Positions 17,415-27,385 of a stretch of DNA of 64,000 nucleotides are shown piece after piece (the stretch's first letter is position 1; each line of letters begins with the position of its first letter). Under the pieces are notes generated by a model, which was given only the letters and a program-made list of their open reading frames with translations, did no database searches and was not told where the DNA came from. The position numbers were made by a program, and so were the translations under genes. Origin of the DNA: Polaribacter haliotis. GTDB taxonomy: Bacteria; Bacteroidota; Bacteroidia; Flavobacteriales; Flavobacteriaceae. The stretch lies in NCBI RefSeq assembly GCF_014784055.1, contig NZ_CP061813.1, positions 2,490,001 through 2,554,000 of the forward strand. The letters are read 5' to 3'.

Positions 17415-20087
17415 ATGATAAAAAAGATTTTACTACTTGTATGTATTGCATTCAGCAGTACTGTTATGGTTGCTCAAACCACTGTAACAGGGACAGTTAA
17501 AGATGCACTCACAGGAGACTTACTTCCTGGAGCAAACATTAAAATTTCTAGAAAAGCTGTAGGTACAACTACAGATTTCGATGGAGAATTCGTGTTAAAA
17601 GTTTCAGACAAACCACCTTTTACCATCGAAATTTCGATGATTGGTTTTAAAACGGAGGAAGTTGAAATTACTAAAAACAACCAAAAGGTAGATGTTACTT
17701 TAACAGAAAACGAAACCTCTTTAGACGAAATTGTTATTTCTGCATCAAGAACTCCAGAACGTATTATGGAGTCTCCAGTAACCGTGGAAAGAATGGATGC
17801 TAGAGCAATTAAAAACACATCTGCTCCATCTTTTTATGATGGTTTAGAAAATTTAAAAGGTGTAGATGTTAACACAAACAGTTTAACCTTTAAATCTGTA
17901 AATACTAGAGGTTTTGCAACATTCGCGAATACACGTTTTATGCAGTTAGTGGATGGTATGGACAATTCTTCTCCTGCTCTTAACTTTGCGATTGGTAACT
18001 TATTAGGAATGTCGGAATTAGACGTAAATACAGTAGAATTACTTCCTGGAGCATCTTCTGCCTTATATGGTGCAAATGCATTTAACGGAATTATGTTTAT
18101 GACAAGTAGAAGTCCTTTTAATGACCAAGGAATAAGTGTTTCTTTAAAAGGAGGTATTACAAGCCAAAATGCAGGGGGAAACAATGAATTTACTGATTTT
18201 AACATTAGAATGGCTTATGCTTTTTCTAATAAGTTTGCTGCAAAAGCAACACTTTCTGTATTAAATGGTACAGATTGGTTTGCAACAGATTATAGAAACA
18301 CAACTGCAGGAGTTAGGGGAGCTGTTTTATCTGCTGGAGATAGAAATACTGTAAACGATTACAATGGTGTAAATGTTTATGGAGATGTTGCTGCAACAAA
18401 TTTAGGTCCTGCAATTGGAAGGGTAAGTAGAACAGGTTATAACGAAAGAGATTTAATGGATTATGGAGTAGAAAGCGTTAAGTTTGGAGGATCTCTTAAC
18501 TATAGACCCTTTGGAGATGATCGATTAGAAATAATCTGGAACTCTAAAATAGGAACAGGAACTACACAATATTTGGGTGGACAAAAATATAGTATTAAAA
18601 ACTTTTTCTTACAACAACACAAATTAGAGGTAAAAGCTAAAAACTTTTTTGTTAGAGGATATGTTACTAGCGAAGATGCTGGAGATTCTTACAATACATT
18701 ATTTGCGGCTTTAAATGTAAATAGAGCTTGGAGTTCAGACCAAAACTGGTTTACAGAATACGCTGGAGCTTATCTTGGTGCGGTTCCAGGAGTACAGGCA
18801 TCTAATCATATAGCCGCTAGAGCCTTTGCAGATAGAAATCGTTTAATACCCGGTACACCTGCTTTTGAACAGGCTTTAGATAAGGTTACATCAGATCCTG
18901 ACTTATTAACTGGAGCAAAATTTAGAGATCAAACCAAATTATATCATTCTGATATAAATTATAATTTTCAAGATATAATTGATTTTGCAGAAGTGCAAGT
19001 TGGTGGGTCTTACAGAAGGTATTCTTTAAACTCTTTTGGTAATATATTTACAGATGCAGATGGTCCTATTGATTATGATGAGTATGGTGTATATACGCAA
19101 GTACAAAAAAACTTTTTAGAAGAAGATCGTTTAAAAGTTACAACATCTTTACGTTATGACAAAGCACAAAATTTTGATGGTAATTTTTCTCCAAGAGTTT
19201 CTTTAGCTTATGCTGCTGGTGAAAATAAAAATCAAAATTTTAGAGCTTCTTTTCAAACAGGTTTTAGAAATCCAACGACACAAGATCAATACATTGGTTT
19301 AGATGTTGGTAATGCTATTTTGGTAGGTTCTGCTCCAGATAATTTAGATAAAAGTGTTCAATACTTAGATAGTAATGGAGGCACTCAATCTATAAGTATT
19401 AGAGATGCTTATGAAAACTCTTTTACAATAGAAAGTGGTGGTGCTGTAGCAGCAGATGTAGATTTAGTAAAACCAGAAAAGGTTACTGCTTTTGAAGTAG
19501 GTTATAGAGGCTTGGTAAATACAGGAGAAGAATCTAGAATTACCGTAGATTTAAGTGTATATTATAATCTATATGAAGACTTTATTGCAAATAAGAATGT
19601 TTTAGTACGTGGAACAGATAATACACTTAAAGTAGCACAAGTTTATACAAACACAAATGCAGATATTAATTCTTACGGAGCAACTTTAGGATTAAATACT
19701 AAAATTTTAAATGGATTTGACTTAGGTTTAAATTATACCTATGCAAAATTTGATTTTGACCAAGCATCAGATCCTGGTTTTGAAGCTGGCTTTAATACAC
19801 CAGAACACAAAGTAAAATTACAATTTGGTCATACTAATTTATTTAAAAATTTTGGATTTAATTTTAACGCAAGATGGCAAGACGAATTTTTATGGGAATC
19901 TACATTCGTAGACGCGATGATAGGAGACAGATTAGTATTAGATGCACAAATTAACTATGCTTTACCATCTATAAAATCTATATTTAAAATAGGTGGGGCA
20001 AACTTAACAGGACAAGAGTATTTAAGTGCGCCAGGAGTTGGTGCAATAGGTTCACAATACTACCTTTCTTGGACAATTAATAACTAA
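17415..20087 (+). CDS. TonB-dependent receptor with carboxypeptidase-regulatory-like domain
   Basis: 890 residues. Signal peptide (about 1-20, ending MVAQ), CarboxypepD_reg-like domain (about 21-105: VTGTVKDALTGDLLPGANIKI...TDFDGEFVL), TonB box region LDEIVISASRTPERIMESPVTVERM, plug (about 120-235) and 22-strand barrel. It is shorter than SusC proteins and is followed after 17 nt by an SGNH lipoprotein instead of SusD. It takes up an unknown ligand across the outer membrane; the lipoprotein may process it. Confidence 0.95.
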   Translation: MIKKILLLVCIAFSSTVMVAQTTVTGTVKDALTGDLLPGANIKISRKAVGTTTDFDGEFVLKVSDKPPFTIEISMIGFKTEEVEITKNNQKVDVTLTENETSLDEIVISASRTPERIMESPVTVERMDARAIKNTSAPSFYDGLENLKGVDVNTNSLTFKSVNTRGFATFANTRFMQLVDGMDNSSPALNFAIGNLLGMSELDVNTVELLPGASSALYGANAFNGIMFMTSRSPFNDQGISVSLKGGITSQNAGGNNEFTDFNIRMAYAFSNKFAAKATLSVLNGTDWFATDYRNTTAGVRGAVLSAGDRNTVNDYNGVNVYGDVAATNLGPAIGRVSRTGYNERDLMDYGVESVKFGGSLNYRPFGDDRLEIIWNSKIGTGTTQYLGGQKYSIKNFFLQQHKLEVKAKNFFVRGYVTSEDAGDSYNTLFAALNVNRAWSSDQNWFTEYAGAYLGAVPGVQASNHIAARAFADRNRLIPGTPAFEQALDKVTSDPDLLTGAKFRDQTKLYHSDINYNFQDIIDFAEVQVGGSYRRYSLNSFGNIFTDADGPIDYDEYGVYTQVQKNFLEEDRLKVTTSLRYDKAQNFDGNFSPRVSLAYAAGENKNQNFRASFQTGFRNPTTQDQYIGLDVGNAILVGSAPDNLDKSVQYLDSNGGTQSISIRDAYENSFTIESGGAVAADVDLVKPEKVTAFEVGYRGLVNTGEESRITVDLSVYYNLYEDFIANKNVLVRGTDNTLKVAQVYTNTNADINSYGATLGLNTKILNGFDLGLNYTYAKFDFDQASDPGFEAGFNTPEHKVKLQFGHTNLFKNFGFNFNARWQDEFLWESTFVDAMIGDRLVLDAQINYALPSIKSIFKIGGANLTGQEYLSAPGVGAIGSQYYLSWTINN

Positions 20088-20104
20088 TAAAAATAAGATA
20101 TTTT

Positions 20105-21637
20105 ATGAAAAATTATAAATATATAGCACTATTTCTTTTGTCTTTAGGCGTTATGTCTTGTGAAGAGAATACAGATTTTGATCCAATTTTAGAAGAAGTT
20201 AAACCAGAAGTAACTTTAAGTACAAATGGTTTAGACTTTTCTAAATACGTAGCTGTAGGAGCTTCTTTTACAGCAGGTTTTACAGACGGAGCTTTGTTTA
20301 AAAACGCGCAAGAAAATTCATTTCCAAATATTTTAGCAACAAAATTTAAAGCAGCTGGTGGAGGAGATTTTAATCAACCTTTAATGGGCGATAATACTGG
20401 AGGTTTTGTTTTGGGAAGTACTGTTGTACAACCACCAAGGTTGGTATTTAACCCTGTTACTAGTACACCTGTAAGATTAGATGCAATCCCAACTACCAGC
20501 TTAACATCACGTGCAGACGGTTCTTCTTTTAAGAATTATGGAATTCCAGGAGCAAAAAGTTTTCATTTAACTTTTGCTGGATATGGAACATTAAACCCAT
20601 ATTTTGGAAGAATGGCTTCTAGTGCTGGAGCAACTGTTTTGGGAGATGCTTTAGCACAACAACCAACATTTTTTACTTTAAGTGAAGTTGGTGGAAATGA
20701 TGTTTTAGGTTTTGCTACTTCTGGTGGTTCTGGTGTAGATCAGAAAAACAATCCAGATGCTGCAAGTTATGGACCAAATGACATAACAAGTCCATTAGTT
20801 TTTAACCAAGTCTTTAATGGAATGGTTTCTGCTTTAACTGCTGGAGGCGCAAAAGGAGTAATTGCTACAGTACCAGATATTAGTCTATTACCTTTCTTTA
20901 CAACTGTTCCTTACAACCCAGTACCAATGAATGAAGCAACAGCAACTGCTGTTAATGGTGCTTATGCAGCTTATAATGGAGGAATTAAACAAGCTTTTGG
21001 AGCATTAGTAGCTGGTGGAGCTATGACCCAAGCAGCTGCAGATGCAGAAATAGCGAAAAGAACAATTTCTTTTGCGGCAGGTCAAAATGCAGTTGTAATT
21101 GTAGATGAAGACTTAACAGATTTAGGAGCTATTAATCCTGCTTTTGCCGCTTTAAAACAATTAAGACAAACAACTCCAGAAGATTTGTTAGTATTGCCAA
21201 GCTCGTCTTTTATAGGAACTTTAGCAGATCCAGGAAACCCAGCTAGTGTAAATGGAGTTGGTGTTGCTTTGGCAGACAATTGGGTTTTAACGCCAGAAGA
21301 GCAACTAGCTATAAAAACTGCTACAGAAGCTTATAATACAACAATTACAAACCTTGTAAACTCTAACAATAATATAGCATTAATAGATTTAAATGCTATT
21401 TTAAGAGAAGCTGCTAACGGAATTAAGTTCGATAGCTATATAATGACAACTGGTTTGGTTACAGGTGGTTTAGTTAGTTTAGATGGTATCCATTTAACAG
21501 GAAGAGGTTATGCACTAATGGCTAATAAAATGTTAGCTGCAATAGATGCTAAGTTTGGTTCTAACTTTACATTAGCAACAGATGGTTTAGCGAAAGCAGA
21601 CGATTATCCTACAAACTATTCTCCAGCATTGAGATAG
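20105..21637 (+). CDS. SGNH/GDSL-type hydrolase lipoprotein
   Basis: 510 residues. SPII signal with lipobox LGVMSC (Cys near 19). Block I KYVAVGASFTAGFTDGALF carries the nucleophile as GASFTAG rather than GDSL; block III is SEVGGNDVLGF (G-x-N-D); block V LDGIHLTGRGYALMAN supplies Asp and His. A large Ala/Gly-rich insertion separates blocks III and V. Surface or periplasmic esterase or deacetylase of unknown substrate, paired with the TonB receptor. Confidence 0.85.
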   Translation: MKNYKYIALFLLSLGVMSCEENTDFDPILEEVKPEVTLSTNGLDFSKYVAVGASFTAGFTDGALFKNAQENSFPNILATKFKAAGGGDFNQPLMGDNTGGFVLGSTVVQPPRLVFNPVTSTPVRLDAIPTTSLTSRADGSSFKNYGIPGAKSFHLTFAGYGTLNPYFGRMASSAGATVLGDALAQQPTFFTLSEVGGNDVLGFATSGGSGVDQKNNPDAASYGPNDITSPLVFNQVFNGMVSALTAGGAKGVIATVPDISLLPFFTTVPYNPVPMNEATATAVNGAYAAYNGGIKQAFGALVAGGAMTQAAADAEIAKRTISFAAGQNAVVIVDEDLTDLGAINPAFAALKQLRQTTPEDLLVLPSSSFIGTLADPGNPASVNGVGVALADNWVLTPEEQLAIKTATEAYNTTITNLVNSNNNIALIDLNAILREAANGIKFDSYIMTTGLVTGGLVSLDGIHLTGRGYALMANKMLAAIDAKFGSNFTLATDGLAKADDYPTNYSPALR

Positions 21638-21658
21638 TCTAAAAATAATTATATATAG

Positions 21659-21692
21659 AAAAAGGTTGAGAATTAATTCTCAACCTTTTTTG
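21659..21692. terminator. Bidirectional terminator between SGNH gene and sufS
   Basis: AAAAAGGTTGAGAATT / AATTCTCAACCTTTTT, perfect stem; A-run on the left and T-run on the right serve both convergent genes. Confidence 0.88.
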
Positions 21693-21712
21693 TTTATTAT
21701 AAGTAATTAATT

Positions 21713-22927
21713 TTAAGAAAGCATTGCAACTGCTCTTTTTAAAGCAGTAATCATGATGTCTATTTCCTCTTTTGTGTTGTAAAAAGAGAAAGAAGCTCTT
21801 ACTGTTCCAGGAATTTTATAGAAATCCATAATTGGTTGTGCACAATGGTGTCCTGTTCTTACAGCAACACCTAATTTATCTAAAATTACACCAATATCAT
21901 ATGGATGAATTTCGCCAACGTTAAAAGAAATAACCGCCGTTTTTTCTGAAGTTGTTCCGTAAATTTTTAAACCTTCGATTTTTAATAATTCTTTGGTTCC
22001 GTATTTTAATAATTCGTCTTCGTAAGAAGCAATGTTATCAAAACCAACAGCATTCATATAATCTATTGCAGTACCAAAAGCGATTCCTCCACAAATGTTT
22101 GGAGTTCCAGCTTCAAATTTATGAGGCAAACCTGCATATGTAGTTTTTTCGAAAGTAACAGTATCTATCATTTCTCCTCCACCTTGATATGGAGGTAATT
22201 TCTCTAACCACTCTTGTTTTCCATACAACATTCCAACGCCTGTTGGGCCACACAATTTATGTGCAGAAGCCACATAGAAATCAACATTTAAAGCTTGTAC
22301 ATCTGGTTTTATGTGTGGAGTTGCTTGTGCTCCATCAATTAAAACAGCAGCACCAAATTTGTGTGCAGTTTCTATAATTTCTTCAATAGGATTTACAGTT
22401 CCTAAAGCGTTTGAAACATGATTACAAAAAACTAATTTTGTCTTTTCGTTTACTAAATTATGATAAGCTTTCATGTCCAAAGAACCATCTTCTAACATTG
22501 GAATTACCTTTAAAATAGCACCAGTTTTTTCACATAACATTTGCCAAGGAACAATATTAGAATGATGTTCTAAGGCAGAAACGATAATTTCATCACCTTT
22601 ATTTAAAAGTGATGCAAAACCAGATGCAACTCTGTTTATAGAATCAGTTGTACCAGAGGTTAAAATAATTTCATAGGCATGTTTTGCATTAAAATGATGC
22701 TGAATTTTAATACGCGCTTCTTCATATTTATCAGTTGCTTCCTGGCTTAAAGTATGCACGCCTCTGTGAATATTTGCATTGTAATTGCTATAATAATCTA
22801 CAATGGCATCAATAACAACTTGTGGCGTTTGTGAAGTCGCTGCATTATCGAAATACACCAAAGGTTTTCCGTTTATTTCTCTTTTAAGAATGGGGAAATC
22901 TGCTCTTATTTTATCAACATTTATCAT
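21713..22927 (-). CDS. sufS: Cysteine desulfurase SufS (group II)
   Basis: 404 residues from ATG 22927 (MINVDKIRADFPIL). A longer reading from 22948 would begin inside the -7 box at 22946-22953 and is rejected. PLP site: the Schiff-base Lys in FYVASAHKLCGPTGVGMLYG; the active-site Cys in RTGHHCAQPIMDFY. It removes sulfur from cysteine for Fe-S assembly by SufBCD. It is separated from the suf operon by a serine hydrolase gene on the other strand. sufE and sufT are not in the window. Confidence 0.96.
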   Translation of the reverse strand: MINVDKIRADFPILKREINGKPLVYFDNAATSQTPQVVIDAIVDYYSNYNANIHRGVHTLSQEATDKYEEARIKIQHHFNAKHAYEIILTSGTTDSINRVASGFASLLNKGDEIIVSALEHHSNIVPWQMLCEKTGAILKVIPMLEDGSLDMKAYHNLVNEKTKLVFCNHVSNALGTVNPIEEIIETAHKFGAAVLIDGAQATPHIKPDVQALNVDFYVASAHKLCGPTGVGMLYGKQEWLEKLPPYQGGGEMIDTVTFEKTTYAGLPHKFEAGTPNICGGIAFGTAIDYMNAVGFDNIASYEDELLKYGTKELLKIEGLKIYGTTSEKTAVISFNVGEIHPYDIGVILDKLGVAVRTGHHCAQPIMDFYKIPGTVRASFSFYNTKEEIDIMITALKRAVAMLS

Positions 22928-22945
22928 ACAAATCATTTTAAAGTA

Positions 22946-22953
22946 CAAAGATA
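22946..22953 (-). promoter_or_regulatory. -7 box of sufS
   Basis: Minus-strand TATCTTTG, 18 nt before ATG 22927. It decides the start codon. Confidence 0.5.
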
Positions 22954-23025
22954 AAGGATGGAATTTTAAAGTTGTAAGAAAGTCGATATGATTTTCTTAT
23001 TTTTACATTACTAAAATTTGTATTG

Positions 23026-24348
23026 ATGAAAATTTTCAAGAGAATATTACTTTTATTAGCTGTTTTTATACTAATTGCTGTTATTTATAACTATCCGAAA
23101 TTGAATATGTTATCTGGTTATTCAGCAAAAAACACAGCTTCTTCTGTTTTTCTTGGGAAAAGAACTTTACAATTGACAGATTCAACAGATAATAATTTTT
23201 CACCCGTAAATTTAGCAACCGATAGAGTTGATACAGAAAAGAAAATAGCTACTTCTTCTGCATTTGGTTTATTAACTAGAAAAGCGATTTACAGAGAAGG
23301 TTTAGGAGCAGTTTTAACCTTGGATGAAAGTGATGAAACAACGCCATATTTAGTTCCTAAAAGATTAAAACCTGATAATAAAACCCCTTTTCCTTATGGA
23401 AATGCTCCACAAAAAGACACAGTTTTTACGAATGTAGATTATCAAAAATTAGAAAAAGCAATTGATTTTTTGTTTGAAGAAAAAAATCAAACAAGAGCAG
23501 GAGTTGTAATTTATAAAAATCAGATTATTGCAGAACGTTATGCAGATGGATTTGATAAGACCTCAAAATTATTAGGTTGGTCTATGACGAAAAGTATTAC
23601 TTCTACCATTTTTGGAATTTTGCAATCTCAAGGAAAATTAAACGTGCAAGACAAAGCTCCAATTAAAAGTTGGCAAAATGATGATAGAAAAAACATAACC
23701 ATCCATAATTTATTACAAATGAATTCTGGTTTGGTTTGGGATGAAAACTACGAAGAGATTTCAGATGCGACAAGAATGCTTTTTTTAGAGCGAAACATGA
23801 CCAAAGAGCAAGAAAAAAAGCAATTAGAAGGAAAACCTAACGAAAGTTGGAATTATTCCTCTGGAACGACTAATTTGCTTTCAGGAATTTTAAGAAGTCA
23901 GTTTAAAACACATCAAGAGTATTTAGATTTTTGGTACACAAACTTAATAGACAAAATTGGCATGAACTCCATGACTGTTGAAGCCGATTTGGATGGAAAT
24001 TACGTAGGTTCTTCTTATGCTTGGGCAACTGCAAGAGATTGGGCAAAATTTGGTTTATTGTATTTACATCGTGGAAATTGGAATGGAACGCAACTTTTTA
24101 ATGAATTTTGGACAGATTATGTTGTAGCACCTACACCAACTTCCGATGGTTGGTATGGAGCACAATTTTGGTTAAATTCTTCAGGAAGATATCCAGATGT
24201 TTCTAAAAAAATGTTTTTCGCAAGTGGTTATCAAGGCCAAAACGTATATATTTTACCTGATGAAGAGTTGGTAATTGTTCGTTTGAGTTTGACAAAAAAT
24301 GCGGATCAGAATGAGTTTTTAAAAGGTGTTGTTGAAAGCGTAAAGTAG
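23026..24348 (+). CDS. Serine hydrolase, beta-lactamase/class C penicillin-binding family
   Basis: 440 residues from ATG 23026; a TTG just before it is in frame but less likely. N-terminal membrane anchor or signal peptide (about 6-24), a spacer, then a class C domain (about 145-435) with the nucleophile Ser-x-x-Lys in GWSMTKSITSTIFG, the Tyr motif NYSSGTTNLLSG and a C-terminal ASGYQGQNVYILPDEELVIVR. Substrates of such exported enzymes are esters, peptides or peptidoglycan; none can be chosen. Divergent from sufS. Confidence 0.9.
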   Translation: MKIFKRILLLLAVFILIAVIYNYPKLNMLSGYSAKNTASSVFLGKRTLQLTDSTDNNFSPVNLATDRVDTEKKIATSSAFGLLTRKAIYREGLGAVLTLDESDETTPYLVPKRLKPDNKTPFPYGNAPQKDTVFTNVDYQKLEKAIDFLFEEKNQTRAGVVIYKNQIIAERYADGFDKTSKLLGWSMTKSITSTIFGILQSQGKLNVQDKAPIKSWQNDDRKNITIHNLLQMNSGLVWDENYEEISDATRMLFLERNMTKEQEKKQLEGKPNESWNYSSGTTNLLSGILRSQFKTHQEYLDFWYTNLIDKIGMNSMTVEADLDGNYVGSSYAWATARDWAKFGLLYLHRGNWNGTQLFNEFWTDYVVAPTPTSDGWYGAQFWLNSSGRYPDVSKKMFFASGYQGQNVYILPDEELVIVRLSLTKNADQNEFLKGVVESVK

Positions 24349-24478
24349 TTTCTTTCGCATTAAGAATCGAGGCATTGTTGGAGCTCTTTTTACTTTGAAC
24401 CTACTTTTAGTAAATTCATAAAAAGATACTTATAATTTGTGCAAATACAAAAAGGGAATACCCAAATAATTTTGAAAC

Positions 24479-24522
24479 AAAAAAACCACTCAATCTTATA
24501 GTTAAGATTAAGTGGTTTATAA
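24479..24522 (-). terminator. Terminator of the small membrane protein gene
   Basis: Stem of AAACCACT-AATCTTA and TAAGATT-AGTGGTTT with a short loop; on the minus strand it ends in T7. Confidence 0.8.
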
Positions 24523-24538
24523 TAATTTAATTGTTTGT

Positions 24539-24742
24539 TTACTTCTTTCCGCCAATTAAACCTATGGCTACAGTTACAATTCCCAAGGCAATTGTAATGT
24601 AAGAGTTGGTATTATCTTGTGCTTTTACAAGGTCTAAATCACCAATTGAAACTTGTGCTTCTGGCTGAATCATAGTGTAAATTCCATAACCTAATAAAAT
24701 AAGCCCTGCTACTAATAATACTGTTTTAATACTTTTGTTCAT
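24539..24742 (-). CDS. Small two-helix membrane protein, DUF3185-like
   Basis: 67 residues with two membrane helices (about 6-24 and 48-64) around a polar loop QPEAQVSIGDLDLVKAQDNTNS, ending GLIGGKK. Size and Gly-rich helices resemble DUF3185. Monocistronic, with its own strong terminator. Function unknown. Confidence 0.7.
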   Translation of the reverse strand: MNKSIKTVLLVAGLILLGYGIYTMIQPEAQVSIGDLDLVKAQDNTNSYITIALGIVTVAIGLIGGKK

Positions 24743-24839
24743 GATGTTGATTTTTTATAAAGTTAGTTAATTTATTACAAACTTAAAAAAACTATATAAC
24801 TGACATTAACTTGTTTAGAACAAATGTGGACTGTATTAC

Positions 24840-26153
24840 TTACAAATCAAAACCCATATTAACGCCTAATTTTTTGGCTATTAATTTAGTAATTCGTTGT
24901 TTTACTTCTGGTATTTTAACACTTTCTAACACAGTATTTGCAAAAGCATACATTAATAATGCTTTTCCTTCTTTTTTTGGAATTCCACGTTGTTGCATGT
25001 AAAATAAAGCATCATCATCTAATTGACCAATTGTACAACCGTGAGAACATTTTACATCATCTGCAAAAATTTCTAGTTGAGGTTTTGCGTTTATAGTTGC
25101 TCTATCGCTAATTAAAACATTGTTGTTTTGCTGATATGCATTCGTTTTCTGAGCTTCTTTTTCAACAATTACCTTACCATTGAAAACACCTGTAGAACGT
25201 TCATCAAAAATTCCTTTATAATCTTGGTGAGACTCACAATTTGGCTCTATATGATGTACTAAAGTATGATGATCTACATGTTGTTTTCCTTCAATAATTG
25301 TAATTCCTTTTAAGATAGAATCGATATGTTCTCCTCTTTGATAAAAGTTTAAATTATTTCTAGTGATGTTTCCTCCGAAAGAAAAAGTATGTACAGAAAC
25401 GATACTATTCGATTTTTGTTCGATATAAGCATTGTCTACCAAAGATGCTTTTAAATCGTCATTCTGAATCTTATAAATATCTACAGTTGCATCTTTTGCT
25501 GCAAAAACTTCTGTTACAGCATTTGTTAAAACTGGGTTAGAAGTTAAACTTTGGTGACGTTCTATAATTTGAACGTGCGCATTCTGTTCTACAACAATTA
25601 AGTTTCTTGGTTGTAACATGGTTGCAGCTTCAGAACCTGTAGTAAAGTTTATAATTTGAATTGGCTTTTCAACCTCTGTATTTTTTGGAATATTTATGTA
25701 AGCACCTTCGTTTGCAAATGCAGTATTTAAAGAGGTTAAATTGTCTTGTTTTGCAATTTTATTGAAATAATTATCAATAACAGCTTTGTATTTTGGTTTT
25801 GTTAATGCAGATGACATTAAGCAAACATCAATTTTATCGTGAGTAGTTTCTGATAAAAATGAGCTGTATTTTCCATCAATAAAAACGATTTTATACGAAT
25901 CTATATCATGAATAAAGTATTTTTTTACGTGTGCTAACTCAATTGCATTTTCTTTATGAGGAAATAAGCTATAATCTTGCTTTAAAACTGAGTTTAAAGA
26001 AGTGTATTTCCAAGCTTCCAATTTTCTTGTTGGGAAACCTAAATTTTCAAAATTTTGAAGCGCTTCTGAACGAATCTCGTGAATATCCGAATTGGTGTCT
26101 ACACGATTTTCAAATGCTACGTATGATGATATTAATTTATCTTTTAATTCCAT
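24840..26153 (-). CDS. sufD: Fe-S cluster assembly protein SufD
   Basis: 437 residues. The N-terminal part (ENLGFPTRKLEAWKYTSLNSVL) and the C-terminal beta-helix with KCSHGCTIGQLDDDALFYMQQRGIPKKEGKALLMYAFAN are characteristic. It forms the scaffold with SufB and SufC for cluster assembly. Separated from sufC by the 129-residue S23-like gene, an unusual insertion. Last gene of the operon. Confidence 0.96.
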   Translation of the reverse strand: MELKDKLISSYVAFENRVDTNSDIHEIRSEALQNFENLGFPTRKLEAWKYTSLNSVLKQDYSLFPHKENAIELAHVKKYFIHDIDSYKIVFIDGKYSSFLSETTHDKIDVCLMSSALTKPKYKAVIDNYFNKIAKQDNLTSLNTAFANEGAYINIPKNTEVEKPIQIINFTTGSEAATMLQPRNLIVVEQNAHVQIIERHQSLTSNPVLTNAVTEVFAAKDATVDIYKIQNDDLKASLVDNAYIEQKSNSIVSVHTFSFGGNITRNNLNFYQRGEHIDSILKGITIIEGKQHVDHHTLVHHIEPNCESHQDYKGIFDERSTGVFNGKVIVEKEAQKTNAYQQNNNVLISDRATINAKPQLEIFADDVKCSHGCTIGQLDDDALFYMQQRGIPKKEGKALLMYAFANTVLESVKIPEVKQRITKLIAKKLGVNMGFDL

Positions 26154-26201
26154 TTTTCTATAAGTTTCAGGTTTAAAGTTTCTTTTGTTTCAAGTTGTTG
26201 C

Positions 26202-26591
26202 TTACTTAAACTTATTTCCTTTAAAATCCTTTTTATTTAAATAGCCGATAAAATTTGCTATTTTTCTACTCAAGCTTTCACACTCAGTAATTAATTGTTT
26301 TAATTGTTCTTCAGAAATATATTCTGAATCAAAAAGTCTGTATGATTGAGAACGTGTTTCTCCTGCAGAACCTTTTGCTATTGATAAATATTGTCTAAAC
26401 TCTAAATTTCCATCTCTTTCAAAACCTTCAGCAATATTGTCCATAACAGAGCCTGATGAAGCTTTTATTTGATCTTTAAAGCGATAATCATTTTTTAACT
26501 CTGTGTTTTTAGAGATAGAAATAACTTCTTGAGACAATTTTCTCGCGAGTTGCCATATTTCTAAATCTTCGAATCTTCTAATAGTAGCCAA
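26202..26591 (-). CDS. Four-helix bundle protein (23S rRNA-associated S23 type)
   Basis: 129 residues. RRFEDLEIWQLARKLSQEVISIS, FKDQIKASSGSVMDNIAEGFERDGNLEFRQYLSIAKGSAGETRSQSYRL and a C-terminal LSRKIANFIGYLNKK are the hallmarks of the S23/four-helix bundle family, first known from intervening sequences of 23S rRNA genes and also found as free-standing Bacteroidota genes. Its role is unknown; RNA binding is often assumed. Here it interrupts sufC-sufD with gaps of 32 and 48 nt, on the same strand. Confidence 0.93.
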   Translation of the reverse strand: MATIRRFEDLEIWQLARKLSQEVISISKNTELKNDYRFKDQIKASSGSVMDNIAEGFERDGNLEFRQYLSIAKGSAGETRSQSYRLFDSEYISEEQLKQLITECESLSRKIANFIGYLNKKDFKGNKFK

Positions 26592-26623
26592 AACCTGAAA
26601 CTTTAAACAATAGAAACAATTTT

Positions 26624-27373
26624 TTAAACTAACTCTTTCTTAATCCAATCATATCCTTTTGCTTCTAACTCTAAAGCTAAAGAAGCATCACCTGTTTTTA
26701 CAATTTTTCCATCATGTAAAACGTGAACAAAATCTGGAACGATATAATCTAATAAACGTTGGTAATGCGTAATTACAATTACTGCATTATCTTTCGATTT
26801 TAATTTGTTAACTCCATTTGCAACGATTCTTAAAGCATCTATATCTAAACCTGAATCAGTTTCATCTAAGATGGCTAATTTTGGCTCTAACATAGCCATT
26901 TGAAAGATTTCGTTACGTTTCTTTTCTCCTCCTGAAAAACCTTCGTTTAAAGATCTCGATAAGAATTTACGGTCTATTTCTAATAATTCAGATTTCTCAC
27001 GAATCATTTTTAACATGTCTTTTGCAGGCATGTCTTCTAAACCTTTTGCTTTACGAGTTTCGTTAATGGCAGTTTTTATAAAGTTGGTTACAGAAACTCC
27101 AGGAATTTCTACAGGATATTGAAAAGATAAGAAAACACCATTGTGTGCTCTTTCTTCAGGAGCAAGTTCGCTAATATCTTCACCATTTAACTCTATGCTA
27201 CCAGCAGTAACTTCGTACTCTTCTTTACCAGCAATAATGTTTGCCAAAGTACTTTTTCCAGCACCATTTGGTCCCATAATTGCATGAACCTCTCCAGCTT
27301 TTACTTCTAAATTTAATCCTTTTAAGATAGATTTATCGTCTATACTCGCTTGTAAATTCTCTATTTTTAACAT
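26624..27373 (-). CDS. sufC: Fe-S cluster assembly ATPase SufC
   Basis: 249 residues. Walker A GPNGAGKS, Q-loop, ABC signature GFSGGEKKRNEIFQ, Walker B LAILDETDSGLD and the switch His in VITHYQRLL. It powers SufBCD. Position between the MBL gene and the S23-like gene, same strand. Confidence 0.97.
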   Translation of the reverse strand: MLKIENLQASIDDKSILKGLNLEVKAGEVHAIMGPNGAGKSTLANIIAGKEEYEVTAGSIELNGEDISELAPEERAHNGVFLSFQYPVEIPGVSVTNFIKTAINETRKAKGLEDMPAKDMLKMIREKSELLEIDRKFLSRSLNEGFSGGEKKRNEIFQMAMLEPKLAILDETDSGLDIDALRIVANGVNKLKSKDNAVIVITHYQRLLDYIVPDFVHVLHDGKIVKTGDASLALELEAKGYDWIKKELV

Positions 27374-27385
27374 CGCTTTTTGCGT

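Noticed and set aside
17474..18205. Minus-strand ORFs of 114 and 123 codons inside the TonB receptor gene
   Set aside because: Shadow frames; the TonB receptor frame shows all domains without a break.
24360..24415. Third copy of the long hairpin repeat (GGAGCTCTTTTT)
   Set aside because: Only about a dozen bases match and no hairpin partner follows.
26202..26591. 23S rRNA intervening sequence
   Set aside because: The S23-like gene sits in the suf operon; no rRNA sequence is present around it.
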